From NCBI RefSeq assembly GCF_011305995.1, contig NZ_CP049910.1, positions 248,001 through 312,000 on the forward strand: 64,000 nt of DNA, read 5' to 3'. This DNA comes from Diaphorobacter sp. HDW4A. GTDB lineage: Bacteria > Pseudomonadota > Gammaproteobacteria > Burkholderiales > Burkholderiaceae_C. The position numbers and the translations under genes are program-made. Positions 28,509 to 39,469 of the stretch are shown here, piece by piece. Positions within the stretch are counted from its first letter, which is position 1, and each line of letters starts with the position of its first letter. The notes under the pieces were generated by a model that was not told the origin of the DNA, made no database searches, and worked only from the letters and a program-made list of their open reading frames with translations.

Positions 28509-30281
28509 ATGAGTCTGAAGCAGAAGCTGCAAAATGCCGCACATGTCACGCGCCAGGCCATTGGACTGGCGCGTCCTTATTTCGTGTCAGAGGAAAAGGG
28601 CAAGGCATGGGGGCTGCTCATCGCCATCATTGCGTTGAATCTGGGCACGGTGTACATGCTGGTGCAACTCAACGAATGGAATCGCGTGTTCTACGACGCG
28701 CTGGAGAACAAGCAGGCGGACGTGTTCTGGCAGCAGCTCTGGAAGTTCTGTTGGCTCGCGGCGATCTACATTGTGATTGCGGTCTACAAGTTCTATCTCA
28801 CACAACTGCTGCAATTGAACTGGCGAAGCTGGCTCACCCGGTGCATGCTCTCGCGCTGGCTTGCAGCCAAGGCCTTCTATCGGCTGGAGCTCGCGCGCTT
28901 CGGTGGCGGCAACGTGCCGGACAATCCCGATCAGCGCATTCAGGAAGACCTGAATCTGTTCACCACCTACACCGTGTTGTTGTCGATGGGACTGCTCAAT
29001 GCGCTGGTCACCTTTGTGAGCTTCGTGGGCATTCTCTGGGGCCTGAGTGGTGTGATGGAAGTGGCTGCACCACAGGTGCTGGGCGGCGGTACCTGGCAGG
29101 TGTCGGGCTTCATGGTGTGGATGGCGGTGCTGTATTGCCTTGTGGGCACGGCCATCACCTTCTTGGTGGGTGCGCCGCAGGTGTTGCTCAACAATCGGCA
29201 GCAGCAGTTCGAGGCCAACTTCCGCCATTACATGATCCGCGTGCGTGAGCATGCTGAGGCGATTGCGTTGGACAGCGGTGAACGTGTGGAAGGCGAACGT
29301 CTGAATCTGCGCTTCAGTGACGTGCTGGGCAACTATCTGGCGCTGATACGCAAGCAGAAAAGCCTGATCTGGTTCACCACCTTCTTTGGGCAGGCGGCAG
29401 TGGTGTTCCCGTTCATCATTGCGGCGCCGCGCTTCTTCAGCGGCGCGATCCAGCTGGGGCAGCTCATGCAGATTTCATCGGCGTTCGGTCAAGTATCCGA
29501 CTCGCTGAGCTGGATCGTGAACAACTACCAGGACATCGCCGCATGGCGCGCGACCACGCAGCGTCTCGCGGGTTTTGACGAAAGTCTGAAGCTGCAGAGC
29601 GAACATGCCCGTGACGGTGCGGAGCTGACGATGGGCAACCATGTCGAGACCGCTTCGCTCGAGGTCGATCTGCCGCAGGGCGAGGTGATTCTCGCGAACG
29701 CCGCGCTGCGCGTGCAACCCGGTGATCATGTGTTGATCAGCGGGCCATCGGGCAGCGGAAAATCCACGCTGATGCGGGTGTTCGCGGGCATCTGGCCCTT
29801 TGCAAAGGGCTGCGTCGAGCGACCGCAGGATGCGATGTTCATTCCGCAGCGCCCCTATTTTCCGGAGGGAACGCTGCGCGATGCGCTGGCTTATCCGGAG
29901 CCAGCATCGCAGTACTCGGATGCGCAATTTTTGGCAGCACTGAATAACGCCAGACTACCTAAGCTGCAAACGCGCCTCGACGAGAGCAATGTGTGGAACG
30001 CGGTGCTTTCCGGTGGCGAGCAGCAGAGACTCGCGATTGCGCGCGTGCTGCTCAAGCGCCCCGCGTGGGTGTTCGCGGACGAGGCCACGAGTGCCATGGA
30101 CAATCCGACCGAGGCGCATGTCTATCGGCAACTGGTGCAGCTCGTCGATGAGAAGCACGGCGGGCTAGTGTCAATTGCCCACCGCGACAGCGTGCATGCT
30201 TTCCACAACCGGCGCTGGACGCTGGAGCCGGAGCGCCAGCGCATTGAAGCGACGTCCATTGGAGGCTGTGCCGCATTGTGA
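28509..30281 (+). CDS. SbmA/YddA-type ABC transporter, fused permease and ATPase
   Basis: The 590-residue half-transporter belongs to the ABC_membrane_2 group (YddA, SbmA/BacA and peroxisomal ABCD relatives), which move peptides, vitamin B12 or fatty acyl compounds; direction and substrate cannot be read here. The N-terminal membrane domain has about six helices (residues 30-390) with the family segment NPDQRIQEDLNLFTTY. The ATPase domain has Walker A GPSGSGKST, signature LSGGEQQRLAIARVLL, Walker B VFADEATSAMD and the His switch SIAHRDS. ATG 28509 is chosen; the frame extends upstream into the hydrolase remnant by chance. The phosphofructokinase gene follows 47 bp later. Confidence 0.9.
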   Translation: MSLKQKLQNAAHVTRQAIGLARPYFVSEEKGKAWGLLIAIIALNLGTVYMLVQLNEWNRVFYDALENKQADVFWQQLWKFCWLAAIYIVIAVYKFYLTQLLQLNWRSWLTRCMLSRWLAAKAFYRLELARFGGGNVPDNPDQRIQEDLNLFTTYTVLLSMGLLNALVTFVSFVGILWGLSGVMEVAAPQVLGGGTWQVSGFMVWMAVLYCLVGTAITFLVGAPQVLLNNRQQQFEANFRHYMIRVREHAEAIALDSGERVEGERLNLRFSDVLGNYLALIRKQKSLIWFTTFFGQAAVVFPFIIAAPRFFSGAIQLGQLMQISSAFGQVSDSLSWIVNNYQDIAAWRATTQRLAGFDESLKLQSEHARDGAELTMGNHVETASLEVDLPQGEVILANAALRVQPGDHVLISGPSGSGKSTLMRVFAGIWPFAKGCVERPQDAMFIPQRPYFPEGTLRDALAYPEPASQYSDAQFLAALNNARLPKLQTRLDESNVWNAVLSGGEQQRLAIARVLLKRPAWVFADEATSAMDNPTEAHVYRQLVQLVDEKHGGLVSIAHRDSVHAFHNRRWTLEPERQRIEATSIGGCAAL

Positions 30282-30328
30282 GTCATGGGATGATGCTTGC
30301 AGTTTGAAATTTTGAGGAGAGTGTCGTC

Positions 30329-31381
30329 ATGCGCGTTGGTGTTTTGACTGGTGGTGGAGATTGCCCGGGGCTCAACGCAGTGATCCGCGCAGTGACCAAG
30401 TCGCTGATCGGCCAAGGGCAGTGCGAGGTGTTTGGCATCGAGGATGGATTCCAGGGGCTGATGGAAGATACGCCGCGCGTGCAGGCACTGTCGTGGGATC
30501 AGGTTTCGGGCATCCTGCATCGCGGCGGCACGATTTTGGGCACCAGCAACAGTGCCAACCCGCTGCGCGACGATGCGACCAAGGAACTCGTTGCACGCAA
30601 TGCGAAAGCGCTGGGACTTGATGTGCTGGTGGTGATCGGCGGCGACGGCACCATGTCGCTCGCGCATGGGCTCGCGGACGTGGGCTTGCAGTGTGTGGGC
30701 GTGCCCAAGACCATCGACAACGATATCGCGCACTGCGAGCGCAGCTTCGGTTTCGACACGGCGGTGGCCACGGTGACCGATGCGCTGCATCGCATCGAGA
30801 GCACGGCCAACAGCCATCACCGCGTGATGATCGTCGAGACCATGGGCCGACATGCAGGATGGATCGCGCTTGAGTCAGGTCTTGCGGGCGGAGCCGACAT
30901 CATTCTGCTGCCTGAGATCGACTACGACATCGCGGCCATCGCCCTGCGCTGCCGCGAGCGCGAACTGCGCCAGCGATACACCATCATCTGCATCGGCGAG
31001 GGCGCGAAGGAAAGTGGCGCCAGCCTCACCGTGCGCGAGCGGGTGGAAGGCAGTCCGGACCCCGTGCGCCTTGGCGGCGTGGCCCATGTGCTGCGCGAGC
31101 GCCTGCAGCCGCATCTGAAGAGCGAGGTGCGCGCGACGGTGCTCGGCCATCTGCAGCGCGGCGGCGATCCCACACCATTCGACAGGGTGCTCGCGACGCG
31201 CTTTGGTCACCGCGCCGCACAACTCGTGCTCGCGCGCGAATGGTGCCGCATGGTCACGCTGCAGCACGGCGAGATCGGCAGCGTGGCGTTGGGTGACGTT
31301 GCAAATGCGCAGCGCACGGTGCCACTTGATCATGAGCTCATCACGACTGCGCGAGACATCGGGATCTCGTTGGGCGAGTGA
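30329..31381 (+). CDS. 6-phosphofructokinase, group III (ATP or PPi donor unclear)
   Basis: The enzyme phosphorylates fructose 6-phosphate in glycolysis. The 350-residue protein has GGDCPGLNAVIR (residues 9-20), the donor site VIGGDGTMSLA, PKTIDNDI, METMGRHAGW-type VETMGRHAGW and LGHLQRGG. The residue equivalent to E. coli position 104 is Gly, which favours ATP. The position-124 equivalent is Lys (PKTIDND), which occurs in PPi enzymes and in the mixed group III, so the donor is uncertain. GAGGAGAG gives a good ribosome binding site. Many Comamonadaceae lack a phosphofructokinase, so this is a metabolically telling gene. Confidence 0.9.
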   Translation: MRVGVLTGGGDCPGLNAVIRAVTKSLIGQGQCEVFGIEDGFQGLMEDTPRVQALSWDQVSGILHRGGTILGTSNSANPLRDDATKELVARNAKALGLDVLVVIGGDGTMSLAHGLADVGLQCVGVPKTIDNDIAHCERSFGFDTAVATVTDALHRIESTANSHHRVMIVETMGRHAGWIALESGLAGGADIILLPEIDYDIAAIALRCRERELRQRYTIICIGEGAKESGASLTVRERVEGSPDPVRLGGVAHVLRERLQPHLKSEVRATVLGHLQRGGDPTPFDRVLATRFGHRAAQLVLAREWCRMVTLQHGEIGSVALGDVANAQRTVPLDHELITTARDIGISLGE

Positions 31382-31429
31382 TCATGCAGTTGCTTGATCC
31401 GATCGTGCGGCTTCTTTGAACCGATTTTC

Positions 31430-32092
31430 TCAAGGAAAGCTCGCGGCCTTGGGCGCCGGTGTCGGCTCGGCATTCGCGTTGGCTGCCGACGGCGCGGCGG
31501 GTGGCTGATGCAGCTTGCTCTGCGGCAGCGGCTTGCCCTCGGGCCAGCGGCGCACCACGCGTTGGAAGATCAGTGCATTGGGAATCTGCAGCAGCGTGCC
31601 GGGTTCGGGCGCGGTCGAGTCTTCGAGCGTGGTGTAGAGCAGGTTGATGTCGACCACCTTGCCCACCGCGCCGAGCTTTTCGGCGGTGTCGAGCAGCTCG
31701 ATGTGGTCGCCCACGCGGAACGGGCCGACCACGAAAATCAAGAACGCACAGAACAGGTTGGACAGCACGCTCCACGCTGCGAAGAACGCAACGGCACCGA
31801 CGGTGGCGAAACCAGTAAAGGCAGTCCAGAGCACGGATGCGGAAACGCCCAGACGCTCCAGCACGAGCAGCAGGGCGCTCAGGATGATGAGCCAGCGCAC
31901 GACGACGGTGACCGGTGTGGTCAGCTCGTGCGGGAACTGGTAGTGGTCGCCCGCACGGTTCATGATGCGCTTGAACATGCTGTGCAGGAGCACGGCGGCG
32001 GCGATGATCAGCACGATCTGGAAGCCGGGAACGATCAGATCCAACGAGTCCTGCGTCCAATCCGGCAAGTAAGTTCTCCAACGAAGAGCCAT
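31430..32092 (-). CDS. Small MscS-family mechanosensitive channel
   Basis: This 220-residue inner-membrane protein has three membrane helices (about residues 22-38, 62-80 and 90-118). The pore helix carries the MscS pattern of small residues, and GPFRVGDHIEL starts the beta domain. A Pro/Ala-rich tail of about 35 residues ends the protein, and the C-terminal MscS cage is mostly absent. It should open under membrane tension to release solutes. It is convergent with the phosphofructokinase gene (48 bp apart). Confidence 0.88.
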   Translation of the reverse strand: MALRWRTYLPDWTQDSLDLIVPGFQIVLIIAAAVLLHSMFKRIMNRAGDHYQFPHELTTPVTVVVRWLIILSALLLVLERLGVSASVLWTAFTGFATVGAVAFFAAWSVLSNLFCAFLIFVVGPFRVGDHIELLDTAEKLGAVGKVVDINLLYTTLEDSTAPEPGTLLQIPNALIFQRVVRRWPEGKPLPQSKLHQPPAAPSAANANAEPTPAPKAASFP

Positions 32093-32286
32093 GTCTTTTC
32101 TAAAGTTTGAAATTTTGGTCAGTGAAGGACCTTAACATTTTTGGTTCTGGTGCTTGTTCGGGACGAAGCCTTGTGGCTTCGGCCGGTGCTTCGTTTTGAG
32201 GTGCCGATATGGCCTCTTAAAACGAAGATTGCCAAACAATGCACGGACTCAACGTCCGTCACAGAGCAAAAACAAAAACAGAAGAG

Positions 32287-33324
32287 TCAACGCTTGCGTT
32301 GTTCTATCGTGTCCATCTGCATTTCGAAGCTGAAGAAACGATCACGGCCTTGGGCTTTGGCGGCGTATAGGGCTTCGTCGGCCCGCATGACCATGGTGAT
32401 GGCACTGGTGGTGTCGTCGGGCACGCAAGTGGTGATACCGCCCGAAAGGGTGAGCACCGGGCCGATGGGCGAGTCGGGGTGGGGAATGTCGCGGGTCTTG
32501 AGCAGGCCGCCCAAGGCGCGGGCGAAGGTCATGGCACCAGCGCGCGGGGTGTTGGGCAGGATGAGGGCGAATTCTTCGCCCCCGTAGCGCGATGCTACAT
32601 CGCGCGGGCGCACGCAGACTTCGCGCAGCACGCGGGCAACGTCGCGCAGGGCGGCGTCGCCTTGCACGTGACCTGCGGTGTCGTTGAAGCGCTTGAAGTG
32701 ATCCAGGTCGCACAGCATCAACGTGAGCGGTGCGTGGTCGCGGCGGGCGGCCATGATTTCGGTGTGCAGGATACGGTCAAAGCCGCGCCGGTTGACCAGA
32801 CCCGTGAGCGGGTCCATCTCCACCATTTCATTGAGGCGCTGGTTCGCCACGTGCAGCTCGTCGGTCAGGGTGACGAGGCGGCGGCGCATTTCATGCAGGC
32901 GGCGCATGGCGCGCAGTTTGGCAGCGAGCACGATGGGTTTGACGGGCTTGACCAGATAGTCGTCGCCACCGGCTTCAATACCTCGCCAGACGTTGAGGTC
33001 GCCATCGAGACCGGAGAGAAAGATGATGGGAGTCCAGCCGCCGGGCTCCAGCTCGCGCATGCGCTGGGCAACCCAGTAGCCGTCATGCGCGCCGGGAAGG
33101 CGGATGTCCAGTAGCACCATGTCCGGGCGGCGCAGCTCGAAAAGCCGCAGCGCCGGTTCGGCGTCAGAGGCTTCGAGGACTTCGGAGATGCCCGCACGGC
33201 GCAGCTCGTTCGCCAATTGCGCGCGAACTGATGCGAGATCCTCCACCAACAGCACCGAGAACGGGCGGTCGGAAGAGGAGGACTGGGCTGTGCTCAAACT
33301 GGGTTCGTTGAGTAGCTGGCTCAT
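32287..33324 (-). CDS. REC-GGDEF response regulator (diguanylate cyclase)
   Basis: The 345-residue protein has an N-terminal receiver domain (about residues 22-140, phospho-acceptor Asp73 in LLDIRLP, Lys126 in LVKPV) and a GGDEF domain (about 170-335). The active-site motif is intact as GGEEF at 248-252, so it should make cyclic-di-GMP when phosphorylated. An RxxD inhibitory site (Arg239 to Asp242) lies five residues before it, indicating product feedback. No partner histidine kinase is adjacent. The 194 bp beyond its stop hold only small hairpins (32163-32178 and 32243-32259) and no clear terminator. Confidence 0.93.
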   Translation of the reverse strand: MSQLLNEPSLSTAQSSSSDRPFSVLLVEDLASVRAQLANELRRAGISEVLEASDAEPALRLFELRRPDMVLLDIRLPGAHDGYWVAQRMRELEPGGWTPIIFLSGLDGDLNVWRGIEAGGDDYLVKPVKPIVLAAKLRAMRRLHEMRRRLVTLTDELHVANQRLNEMVEMDPLTGLVNRRGFDRILHTEIMAARRDHAPLTLMLCDLDHFKRFNDTAGHVQGDAALRDVARVLREVCVRPRDVASRYGGEEFALILPNTPRAGAMTFARALGGLLKTRDIPHPDSPIGPVLTLSGGITTCVPDDTTSAITMVMRADEALYAAKAQGRDRFFSFEMQMDTIEQRKR

Positions 33325-33436
33325 GGGTTCTCAAAGATTCGCGTTGGTACGCCGCCAGTGGCACGCAACCAGCCATTGGCGATGTGAACGTTTGCGAACG
33401 TCGGAGAACCAGTGTAACCCGCCCCGCCCAAAACTG

Positions 33437-34975
<1,539 letters not shown>

Positions 34976-35129
34976 AAAGAATTCGGTGGTTGCCCGGAAG
35001 GGTGACAATAGCGGCGGTCAAAGCTCCGTTGCCGGGGCCGTGCGCACTGGAAAACCTTCAATTTTAAGTCCATGCGCCAGAAACAGCCTCGCAAGGGCTT
35101 TCGACTGTCATTGTTGCGAGCAGAAATTT

Positions 35130-36497
35130 ATGAAAATCACCATTGTTGGCGCGGGTTACGTAGGTCTCGTGTCGGCCGCGTGCTTTGCGGAACTGGGCAA
35201 TCAGGTGCTCTGCGTGGAGCGCGATGCGGGCCGGGTGGAACGCCTCAAGAAGGCCGAAGTGCCGATCTTCGAGCCAGGGCTTTCCGAGCTGATCGCCAAG
35301 AATCTGGCCGCTGGCCGCCTTGTTTTCACCACCGAGATGAAGGCCGGAGTCCGCCATGCGGATCTACTTTTCATCGCCGTGGGTACACCGCCCAAGGGAG
35401 ATTCCAGCGCCGACACCAGCCAGGTGCTGGCGGTGGCCGAGCAGATCGGCGAGCATCTCTCGCGCTTTCTCGTGGTGGTGGATAAATCCACAGTGCCGGT
35501 GGGGACGGCCGACAAGGTGCGCGGCGCGATTCAGCGTGCGCTGAAGAAGCGCGCTGATCTGGCCAAGAGGCTTCCGGACTTCGCCGTGGTCTCCAATCCC
35601 GAGTTTCTCAAAGAAGGGGCGGCGGTCGAGGATTTCATGCGGCCAGACCGCGTGGTGATTGGCGTGAGTGACGACGCCGCAGGCCGCAAGGCCGAGACGC
35701 TGTTGCGCCAGGCCTATGCGCCGTTCAATCGCAACCGCGAGCGCCTGATCGTCATGGACGTGAAGAGTGCAGAGCTCACCAAATACGCGGCCAACGCGCT
35801 GCTGGCCACCAAGATCAGCTTCATGAACGACATGGCGAATCTGGCCGATGCGCTGGGGGCCGACATCGAGCAGGTGCGCAAGGGCATTGGCTCGGATCGC
35901 CGCATCGGCTACGACTTCATCTACGCGGGGCTGGGCTACGGCGGGTCCTGCTTTCCCAAGGACGTGGCGGCGATCTGCCACACGGCGCGCGAGGCGGGTG
36001 AGCGCATGCGGGTGGTCGAGGCGGTGCGGACCGTCAACGACGGGCAGAAGGAGCGTTTTGTCGATCGCGTGATCGCGCATTTCGGCGGCTCGCTCAAGGG
36101 CCTGACGATTGCGGTCTGGGGCCTGACCTTCAAGCCCGCGACCGACGATGTGCGGGAAGCCCCGAGCCGCCATATCGTGCGCAAGCTGATTGCTGCGGGT
36201 GCGAACGTGCGAGCGCATGATCCGCAAGTACGCTCTCTCGAGCAGCTCATGCCCGGCGACAACGTGGCCCGGCTGAAGGCGTCCATCGAGTTTGCGGCCG
36301 ATCCTATGGAGGCCGCGAAGGGCGCTGATGCGCTGCTGATCGCGACCGAATGGAAGGTCTACCGCAGCCCGGATTTCCCCGCGCTGCGCAAGCTGCTCAA
36401 GAAACCGGTGATCTTCGACGGTCGCAATCTGTTCGAACCCGCTGACATGAAGCGCCTCGGCTTTCAATATCAGGGCGTGGGCCGCCGCACGGCCTGA
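35130..36497 (+). CDS. ugd: UDP-glucose 6-dehydrogenase
   Basis: Ugd oxidises UDP-glucose to UDP-glucuronate for surface polysaccharide. The 455-residue protein has the NAD-binding start MKITIVGAGYVGLVSA, VGTPP, NPEFLKEG, and the catalytic cysteine in GYGGSCFPKD. The C-terminal UDP-binding domain includes WGLTFKPATDDVREAPS. ATG 35130 is the conserved start. It is the first gene of an eight-gene glycan cassette; the next gene starts 5 bp after its stop. Confidence 0.95.
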   Translation: MKITIVGAGYVGLVSAACFAELGNQVLCVERDAGRVERLKKAEVPIFEPGLSELIAKNLAAGRLVFTTEMKAGVRHADLLFIAVGTPPKGDSSADTSQVLAVAEQIGEHLSRFLVVVDKSTVPVGTADKVRGAIQRALKKRADLAKRLPDFAVVSNPEFLKEGAAVEDFMRPDRVVIGVSDDAAGRKAETLLRQAYAPFNRNRERLIVMDVKSAELTKYAANALLATKISFMNDMANLADALGADIEQVRKGIGSDRRIGYDFIYAGLGYGGSCFPKDVAAICHTAREAGERMRVVEAVRTVNDGQKERFVDRVIAHFGGSLKGLTIAVWGLTFKPATDDVREAPSRHIVRKLIAAGANVRAHDPQVRSLEQLMPGDNVARLKASIEFAADPMEAAKGADALLIATEWKVYRSPDFPALRKLLKKPVIFDGRNLFEPADMKRLGFQYQGVGRRTA

Positions 36498-36502
36498 CCG
36501 CC

Positions 36503-37756
36503 ATGTCGAGCACGCAAGCCGACTCCGCAAAACACGCTGCCAGCCCACACTGGGCGCGCAGCGTGGGCGGTGCCGCGCTTTGGACGCTCGCGCAGCACGG
36601 GTCTTTTTTCGCATGCGCCTGGTGGGTGTCGTGGTGGGCCGGGGCCGAGCGCTTCGGCGCGTTTGGCCAGGGGCTGGCGCTGTCGGCCATGCTGTCGGCT
36701 GCGATCACCTTTCGGCTTGAATATGCGGGCCAACTGGAGCGCAGGCAGCGCCGCGCGGCAGCGCTGTTTTTGCTGGCGCAGCGCAGTGCGTGGGGGATCT
36801 GCGCGCTGTTGCTCGCGGCGCTGGCGGTGGTGCATCAATGGGTTCGCGTGCCGCTCTGGCTCTGGGCGAGCACGCTCGCGCTCGCGCCGCAGGCTGCCAC
36901 GCTGGTGCTCGCATCCCTATGCGCGCGCGGCGGCGACGTGGTGCGTGCGGCGGCACTGCGCAGCGGGCCCGCGATCATCATGGTGGTGGTTCTGCTGCTG
37001 GCTTGGGCGCTGGGTTGGCGGGATGGCATCGAGTGGTCGATTCCGCTTTCCGCATGGATGGGCTGGATGGCGGCGCGGCTTTTGGGTTTGGCGAACAATT
37101 CGGGGGACGATGGCGTGCGCAGGACTGACGCCAAACGCGTCGCGGCCTTTCATCTGCCGTTTGTGCGTGCCGAGCTGCCGGGCTTTCTGCTCAACGTGAG
37201 CGCCAATCACGGTCAGGTGCTGCTGATTGGTGCGATGGGCGGCGATGCGGCGGCCGGAACGGCGGCGCTGGCGTTGCGCATTGCGATGCTGCCGACCAGC
37301 CTGTTCGGGCTGGCGCTCGCGGATCGACTGCGCTCGCGCGTGGTGGCGCAAGGTGCGGGAACGGGGCTGATCGCGCTGCTGCGTCAGGCGATCAAGCGCA
37401 TGGCGGCATTGTCGCTGGGCGCGCATGTAGTCGCGGCGCTGTTGGTGCCGTTGTTGCTGCCGCTGGTGTTTCCGCAGCAGGGCGCGGTGCTGGCGCAGAT
37501 GGTGATGTGGCTGCTGCCGCTGGGCATGATCCGGCTGGTGGCGAGTCCTCTCGCCTTCATGCTGCCGTGGCGCGGCTGGCTGGGGTTGAGTCTGCTTGGA
37601 CAATGCCTGCTGTTCGCCTGCGCGCTGCTGTCGGTTGTGTTGGTTTTTCCCATCAGCGGATTGATCGGTGTGGCCATTGCCTACGCTATCAGCGCCGCTG
37701 GTGTGTATCTGGGCTACATCGTCATGGCTTGGGCCGCGGCACGGACGGATACTTGA
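36503..37756 (+). CDS. Wzx-like polysaccharide flippase
   Basis: This is a 417-residue membrane protein with about 10-12 hydrophobic helices and little else. Together with its place in a glycan cluster this suggests an O-antigen/PST-type flippase of the MVF superfamily, which would move the undecaprenyl-linked glycan across the inner membrane. No diagnostic motif proves this. The gene is very GC-rich and follows ugd by 5 bp. It could alternatively be a polymerase, but the helix distribution and the absence of a large periplasmic loop favour a flippase. Confidence 0.65.
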   Translation: MSSTQADSAKHAASPHWARSVGGAALWTLAQHGSFFACAWWVSWWAGAERFGAFGQGLALSAMLSAAITFRLEYAGQLERRQRRAAALFLLAQRSAWGICALLLAALAVVHQWVRVPLWLWASTLALAPQAATLVLASLCARGGDVVRAAALRSGPAIIMVVVLLLAWALGWRDGIEWSIPLSAWMGWMAARLLGLANNSGDDGVRRTDAKRVAAFHLPFVRAELPGFLLNVSANHGQVLLIGAMGGDAAAGTAALALRIAMLPTSLFGLALADRLRSRVVAQGAGTGLIALLRQAIKRMAALSLGAHVVAALLVPLLLPLVFPQQGAVLAQMVMWLLPLGMIRLVASPLAFMLPWRGWLGLSLLGQCLLFACALLSVVLVFPISGLIGVAIAYAISAAGVYLGYIVMAWAAARTDT

Positions 37757-37778
37757 GGTTTGTTGAAAACGGGAATCT

Positions 37779-38441
37779 ATGAGCAGACAAGGCAAGGTGG
37801 GCGCAGCGCGTGAAGCGTCACTTTCGCGTTCGCACTACACGGACGACAGCAACTTCACGCCTGAGCATCTGTACTCCATGTCGTATCAGATCCGGCAGAT
37901 CCGCAGTTTCCGTCCACAGCGCGTGCTGGAGATCGGCATCGGCAACGGCTTTGTCTCGACCTTTCTGCGCCAGGCCGGCATCGAGGTGGTGACTGCCGAC
38001 ATCAACCCCGCGCTCAAGCCCGACGTGTGCGCGCCGCTGCATGAGCTGCCGAAGATTCTCGCGGGTGAGCGCTTCGATGTGGTCTCGTGCTGCGAGGTGC
38101 TCGAGCACATGCCGTTCGATCAGTTCGGCCCCAATCTTGATGCGATCCGCAGCCTTGCGCCGGAGGCCTTCATCTCTCTGCCGGGGCATTTTCCGTGGGC
38201 GGGATTCATGGGGCGTTTCGGCATCCATAACCGCTTTATCGATCTGTCGATTGGCTTGCGCATTCCATGCCGCCGCCGCCTGACGGACGGACATTTCTGG
38301 GAGATCGCATCCGAGTGGCAGACCCGCCGCTCGGCGCTGGTTGGCCACATGCGCGAGCGGTTTGCCAAGGTGGACAGCGGCGTGTTTCCCATGCACCGTT
38401 ACCACTACTATTTCCGTTGCTCCGACAAGGAGGGCGCGTGA
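37779..38441 (+). CDS. Class I SAM-dependent methyltransferase
   Basis: The 220-residue protein has the Rossmann SAM-binding motif VLEIGIGNGFV (about residues 50-60), the acidic loop residue in VVTADINP and the post-motif FDVVSCCEVLEHMPFDQF typical of methyltransferase domain 11/23 families. It probably methylates a sugar hydroxyl or carboxyl of the glycan made by this cassette. Its stop overlaps the next gene's GTG start by 4 bp. Confidence 0.85.
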   Translation: MSRQGKVGAAREASLSRSHYTDDSNFTPEHLYSMSYQIRQIRSFRPQRVLEIGIGNGFVSTFLRQAGIEVVTADINPALKPDVCAPLHELPKILAGERFDVVSCCEVLEHMPFDQFGPNLDAIRSLAPEAFISLPGHFPWAGFMGRFGIHNRFIDLSIGLRIPCRRRLTDGHFWEIASEWQTRRSALVGHMRERFAKVDSGVFPMHRYHYYFRCSDKEGA

Positions 38442-39469
38442 ATCTGCAGCCAGGCATTCCGCAACTGCTGTCAGTGATCGCGCCCTGCCGCAATGAGCGC
38501 GAGCACATCGTCGCGTTTTGCGCCAATGTGGCGGCCATGCAGTTGCCGCACGGCTGGCAGATCGAGGTGCTGATCGCCGATGGTGCAAGTGACGACGGCA
38601 CGCGCGAGCTGCTGGGAGACTGGTGCGCGAAGGATGCGCGTTTTCAGATGACCGACAACCCGCAGCGCATCGTCTCTCCGGGGCTCAACCGCTGCATAGT
38701 GCAGTCGCGCGGCGAGATCATCGTGCGGCTGGACATCCACAGCGAATACGCGAGCGACTATTTCGTGCAGTGCGTGAACACGCTCGCGCGCACGGGGGCG
38801 GACAACGTTGGCGGTGCTTGGCATGCCGAGGGTCGCACGCCCATGCAGAAGGCCGTGGCGGCGGCGTTCCAGTCGCCCTGGGTGGCGGGCGGGGCGTTGT
38901 CGCGCAATCTGGAATACGAGGGCGAGGTGGACACCGTCTATCTCGGCTGCTGGCCGCGCGCCACGTTCGCGAAAGTGGGTGGCTTTGACGAGCAGTTGGT
39001 GCGCAATCAGGACGATGAGCACAACCTGCGCCTCAAGAAAAGCGGCGGCCGCATCTGGCAGAGCAAGACCATCCGCTCGACCTATTTCCCGCGTGGCAAG
39101 CTGCCCCTGGTGTTCAAGCAGTATTCGCAATATGGGTACTGGAAGCCGTTCGTCATGAAGAAACACGGGCAGGCGGCGGCGCTTCGGCATCTGGTGCCTG
39201 CGGTGTTTGTCGTCGCGCTGCTGGTGGCGCTGGTGCTGGCATTCACCGTGGCCGCGTGGCCACTGGGGCTGCTGGTGGGGGCCTATGCCTGCCTGTTGAT
39301 GTTGGCGCTATGGGGGATGCGCTCGCAGCTCGAGCCCGGCATGGCGACGCGCGTCATCGGCGTCATCGCGGCCTATCACTTTGGCTACGGCTGGGGATCG
39401 CTTTGCGGCTGGCGCGATGTGCTGCTCGGGCGCGGGCCGCAGCCGCAGTGGGGAGCGCTCACGCGATGA
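38438..39469 (+). CDS. ExoA-like family 2 glycosyltransferase
   Basis: The 343-residue enzyme has a GT-A domain: SVIAPCRNER at the start, VLIADGASDDGT, the metal site in VRLDIHSEY, and the acceptor region VRNQDDEHNLRLKKSGGRIW. Two C-terminal membrane helices (about residues 255-300) follow. It resembles ExoA of succinoglycan synthesis, a membrane-bound transferase that adds a sugar to a lipid-linked intermediate. GTG 38438 has a strong AAGGAGGG ribosome binding site. It is the only conventional glycosyltransferase in the cassette. Confidence 0.85.
   Translation: MNLQPGIPQLLSVIAPCRNEREHIVAFCANVAAMQLPHGWQIEVLIADGASDDGTRELLGDWCAKDARFQMTDNPQRIVSPGLNRCIVQSRGEIIVRLDIHSEYASDYFVQCVNTLARTGADNVGGAWHAEGRTPMQKAVAAAFQSPWVAGGALSRNLEYEGEVDTVYLGCWPRATFAKVGGFDEQLVRNQDDEHNLRLKKSGGRIWQSKTIRSTYFPRGKLPLVFKQYSQYGYWKPFVMKKHGQAAALRHLVPAVFVVALLVALVLAFTVAAWPLGLLVGAYACLLMLALWGMRSQLEPGMATRVIGVIAAYHFGYGWGSLCGWRDVLLGRGPQPQWGALTR

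Noticed and set aside
32160..32180. Hairpin GAAGCC/GGCTTC downstream of the GGDEF gene as a terminator
   Set aside because: The stem is short and no T-run follows on either strand.
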